Below are positions 6,341-8,385 of a stretch of 8,385 nt of DNA, piece after piece. How positions within the stretch are numbered: the first letter of the stretch is position 1; every line of letters begins with the position of its first letter. This DNA is from DATKMG01 sp035541995 (GTDB lineage: Bacteria > Acidobacteriota > Terriglobia > Versatilivoradales > Versatilivoraceae): the NCBI GenBank assembly GCA_035541995.1, contig DATKMG010000272.1, forward strand, positions 1 to 8,385, in the 5' to 3' direction. The notes under the pieces were generated by a model that did no database searches, was not told where the DNA came from, and worked only from the letters and a program-made list of their open reading frames with translations. A program made the translations under genes and the position numbers.

Positions 6341-7222
6341 ATGGCCCTGCGCGTTTCCTTTGGAGAGTGGGAAGTCGAAAGCCTGCCGGAGGATGGCGGC
6401 CGTCTTTCTTCCCTGCGATTTCTAGGTCGGGACTTGTTGACCCAAAAACCCGAGTCTTTTCATGCGCCTATTAAAGACTTCGGTCTCTTTGAGACGCGGC
6501 CTGTTTATGGTTACGACGATTGCTTTCCCTCAGCGGATCCCTGCCGTTACCCCACCGTAGACTGGCAGATCCCCGATCACGGCGAGCTTTGTTGGCTGAA
6601 GTGGGAAGCGAGACAGACTTTGGACTCCCTGGAATTTCAAGCCCGGAGCCTGGTTCTACCGATCCGATTTCAAAGGAGGATGACTTTTGCAGAATCGTCT
6701 CTTACCTGGTCTTTCAGGGTTGCCAATTCCGGGCTGGTCGAGCTTCCTTTCCAGCACGTCATGCACCCCTTGATGCCACTTCGAGAAATCACCTCGATTT
6801 CTTTGCCTGATTTTTCCAGAATCGTCGAGGACTATCGCAAAGAGAAGCTCTCATTGACGAATCCTGAAGAGGTCGAAAAATGGTTGCTTGGCCACCCTGC
6901 AGGCAAGGTGTCAATGCTCTATTTACAGAGACTTTCAACCGGCCGAGTCACAATAGGCTTTTCAAACGATCTCCGGATCAGTGTGGAGTTCCCAGTGGAG
7001 CTGTTCTCAACCTTGGGGATTTGGTGGGATAACGAAGGTTACCCCGATGAGGAGGGTTGCCGACGCGTAGAATGTGCGTTTGAACCTATTCCCGGAAGCG
7101 CCAGCCGACTGTCAGAAGCGTACCTGGAAGGCAAATGCCTGAGAGTCAAACCTGGCGAGGCAATCGCGTGGAACATTCGCTGGATTATTGAGAAGGCACA
7201 GCGCGCAAAAAGCGTGAGCTGA
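6341..7222 (+). CDS. Aldose 1-epimerase-like (galactose mutarotase superfamily) protein
   Basis: The ATG at 6341 follows the strong site AAAGGAGG (6323-6330) at 10 bases. The 293-residue product has the beta-sandwich plan of aldose epimerase-like proteins: GGRLSSLRFLGRDLL (19-33), GYDDCFPSADP (57-67, matching the 'G.D.c.Pt' strand), PDHGELCWLKW (78-88) with the conserved histidine H80, QHVMHPLMPL (138-147) and CAFEPIPG (245-252) with E248 where the family has its catalytic base. Enzymes of this kind interconvert sugar anomers in the cytoplasm; many homologues have unassigned substrates. There is no signal peptide. The gene lies 31 bases after the frame-shifted tail of the small gene at 5943, so the two are probably one transcript. 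Co-location with a GH172 glycosidase hints at a role in handling released sugar, but this is inference. Assignment to the superfamily is fairly sure; the exact activity is not. Confidence 0.75.
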   Translation: MALRVSFGEWEVESLPEDGGRLSSLRFLGRDLLTQKPESFHAPIKDFGLFETRPVYGYDDCFPSADPCRYPTVDWQIPDHGELCWLKWEARQTLDSLEFQARSLVLPIRFQRRMTFAESSLTWSFRVANSGLVELPFQHVMHPLMPLREITSISLPDFSRIVEDYRKEKLSLTNPEEVEKWLLGHPAGKVSMLYLQRLSTGRVTIGFSNDLRISVEFPVELFSTLGIWWDNEGYPDEEGCRRVECAFEPIPGSASRLSEAYLEGKCLRVKPGEAIAWNIRWIIEKAQRAKSVS

Positions 7223-7496
7223 CTTCTCGATAACAAGCGATCCGATTTTGTCCCCTCCCTCTCCAATTGATCTCCCTTTATCGAACAACCTTCCAGGAAT
7301 TGTGTTCTAACCTGCTCGGCGTTATTCTGATTGATGGGATGACTTTTACGACAAACGGCTAATGGAATCTGTTCCCTGAGAGGAAGAGACGGCTAGCCCG
7401 ATCCTTGGCGAACCTGCCTGATTAATCGAGGGGGCAAAGCCAGGATCTTGGTTTGTAACTGAACCGGCCCACTGCGGGCCCAAGAAAGTTTCAGCT
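7223..7496. promoter_or_regulatory. Intergenic region upstream of the radical SAM gene
   Basis: No reading frame in these 274 bases looks coding. The 3' part can fold: GATCCTTGGC (7400-7409) pairs with GCCAGGATC (7439-7447) with one bulge, TGCC (7415-7418) with GGCA (7433-7436) inside it, and GGCCC (7466-7470) with GGGCC (7476-7480) as a separate short hairpin 17 bases before the start codon. The palindrome GATTAATC (7420-7427) shares ATTAATCG with the inverted repeat at 5780-5810. It may hold a promoter with a structured leader, but I find no firm -35/-10 pair. Confidence 0.25.
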
Positions 7497-8385
7497 ATGA
7501 AAACGAAAGACGCCTTTCGGGCCTGGGCCAGCATCTTACGTGGACATCGGCCGCTCCTCTCCATCGAAATCACCAGCGAATGTCCTCTCCGCTGTCCGGG
7601 TTGTTACGCCTATGAACCGGGGCATCTGGGGGGTTTGGGGTCTCTGAGGACTTCTGTTGATTTCCAGGGAGATGACCTGGTAGAGAGGGTCCTGGCGCTT
7701 GTTCGCCGCTATCGTCCAATTCATATCTCGATCGTTGGCGGTGAACCGCTGGTCCGCTTTCGGGAATTGAGCATTTTGTTGCCGGAGTTGAGTAGCATGA
7801 GCATTGAGGTTCAGCTTGTCACTAGCGCTGTTCGCCCCATTCCTTCCGTCTGGGCACAAATCAAAGATCTTCATTTAGTGGTTTCAGTCGACGGACTGGA
7901 ACCTGATCATAATCGGCGACGGGCGCCGGCTACTTATGAAAGGATTCTGAAAAACATTTCAGGACAGTCCGTTACGCTTCACTGCACTATCACACATCAG
8001 ATGATGCAAAGGGAAGGATACCTTGAGGATTTCCTAGCATTCTGGTCCCTGAGAGTCGAGGTGATTCAGATATGGTTTAGCCTCTTTACCCCACAAGTGG
8101 GGGCACATGATGAGGAGATCTTGACGCCGGAAGATCGGGCCAGAGTCCTGGACGAAATTGCCAGGTTACGACCACTCTATCCAAAGATGAATATGCCAAA
8201 GCAAGTAACCGACGGATTGGGTTCACCACCTCGATCCCCTTCGGAATGTCTTTTCGCCCGCGTCACACAATGCGTTACCACAGACTTAAGTAGCCAAATT
8301 TCCCCCTGCCAATTTGGCGGCACACCGGACTGTTCCCATTGTGGGTGCATGGCCTCCGCAGGTTTGAAGGCTGTCGGAGACTATC
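7497..8385 (+). CDS. Radical SAM protein with cysteine-rich C-terminus, cut by window edge
   Basis: From the ATG at 7497 the frame is open for 296 codons to the right edge. The ribosome binding site is weak (AAGAAAG about 8 bases upstream), so the start is likely but not certain. Residues 21-38 read LSIEITSECPLRCPGCYA, with the radical SAM cluster motif C29-x3-C33-x2-C36. GGEPL (81-85) is the SAM-contact motif of the family, and VVSVDGL (128-134) is a later barrel strand. After the barrel, cysteines at 251, 259, 271, 279, 282 and 284, in the context SPCQFGG and DCSHCGC, resemble a SPASM-like region that could hold an extra iron-sulfur cluster. It is a cytoplasmic enzyme that would start chemistry with the 5'-deoxyadenosyl radical. 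Peptide or small-molecule modification is typical of such proteins; the substrate here is unknown. No precursor peptide is visible beside it. Confidence 0.9.
   Translation, partial: MKTKDAFRAWASILRGHRPLLSIEITSECPLRCPGCYAYEPGHLGGLGSLRTSVDFQGDDLVERVLALVRRYRPIHISIVGGEPLVRFRELSILLPELSSMSIEVQLVTSAVRPIPSVWAQIKDLHLVVSVDGLEPDHNRRRAPATYERILKNISGQSVTLHCTITHQMMQREGYLEDFLAFWSLRVEVIQIWFSLFTPQVGAHDEEILTPEDRARVLDEIARLRPLYPKMNMPKQVTDGLGSPPRSPSECLFARVTQCVTTDLSSQISPCQFGGTPDCSHCGCMASAGLKAVGDY

Noticed and set aside
7536..7874. Minus-strand 112-codon frame inside the radical SAM gene
   Set aside because: The plus strand encodes the radical SAM cluster motif and GGEP across the same bases.

Overview
This window looks like chromosomal DNA of a bacterium of moderate GC content. 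My best guess is an uncultured member of the Acidobacteriota or a related deep phylum. The basis is the gene types: a large membrane protein with a spermidine-synthase-like core, a TM2-like/PilZ fusion, a DUF2961 (GH172) secreted protein, and a radical SAM protein with a cysteine-rich C-terminus. This assignment is a family-level impression, not a search result. There are no tRNA or rRNA genes, CRISPR arrays, insertion sequences or phage genes that I can see.

Layout. (1) Positions 1-711, minus strand: the N-terminal 237 residues of an MFS transporter of the anion:cation symporter (sugar-acid permease) type, cut by the window edge. (2) A divergent intergenic region, then a plus-strand pair: a ~782-residue membrane protein with a spermidine-synthase-like domain (about 993-3341), followed 32 bases later by a membrane-anchored PilZ protein (3374-3928). 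The spacing indicates one transcript. (3) A region with two consecutive hairpins (4010-4067) leading to an 85-codon gene for a possible small zinc ribbon (4106-4363). (4) A secreted DUF2961/GH172 protein with its own strong ribosome binding site (4567-5724). (5) A perfect 12-bp inverted repeat (5780-5810), then an operon-like pair: a small helical protein whose reading frame appears broken by a one-base shift (5943-6230, with its tail in the +1 frame up to 6309) and an aldose-1-epimerase-like protein (6341-7222). (6) A 274-base gap, then a radical SAM enzyme that runs off the right edge (7497-8385).

How the genes may work together. The sugar-acid type transporter, the secreted GH172 glycosidase and the mutarotase-like protein fit a carbohydrate-use neighbourhood: release of furanose sugars outside the cytoplasm, import, and anomer handling. 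The genes are not in one clear operon, so this link is an inference. The spermidine-synthase-like/PilZ pair looks like a separate membrane module that may be tuned by cyclic di-GMP. The points most worth checking are the apparent frameshift at about 6198, the inverted repeat upstream of it, the structured leader before the small zinc-ribbon gene, and the unassigned chemistry of the membrane spermidine-synthase-like protein and the radical SAM enzyme.
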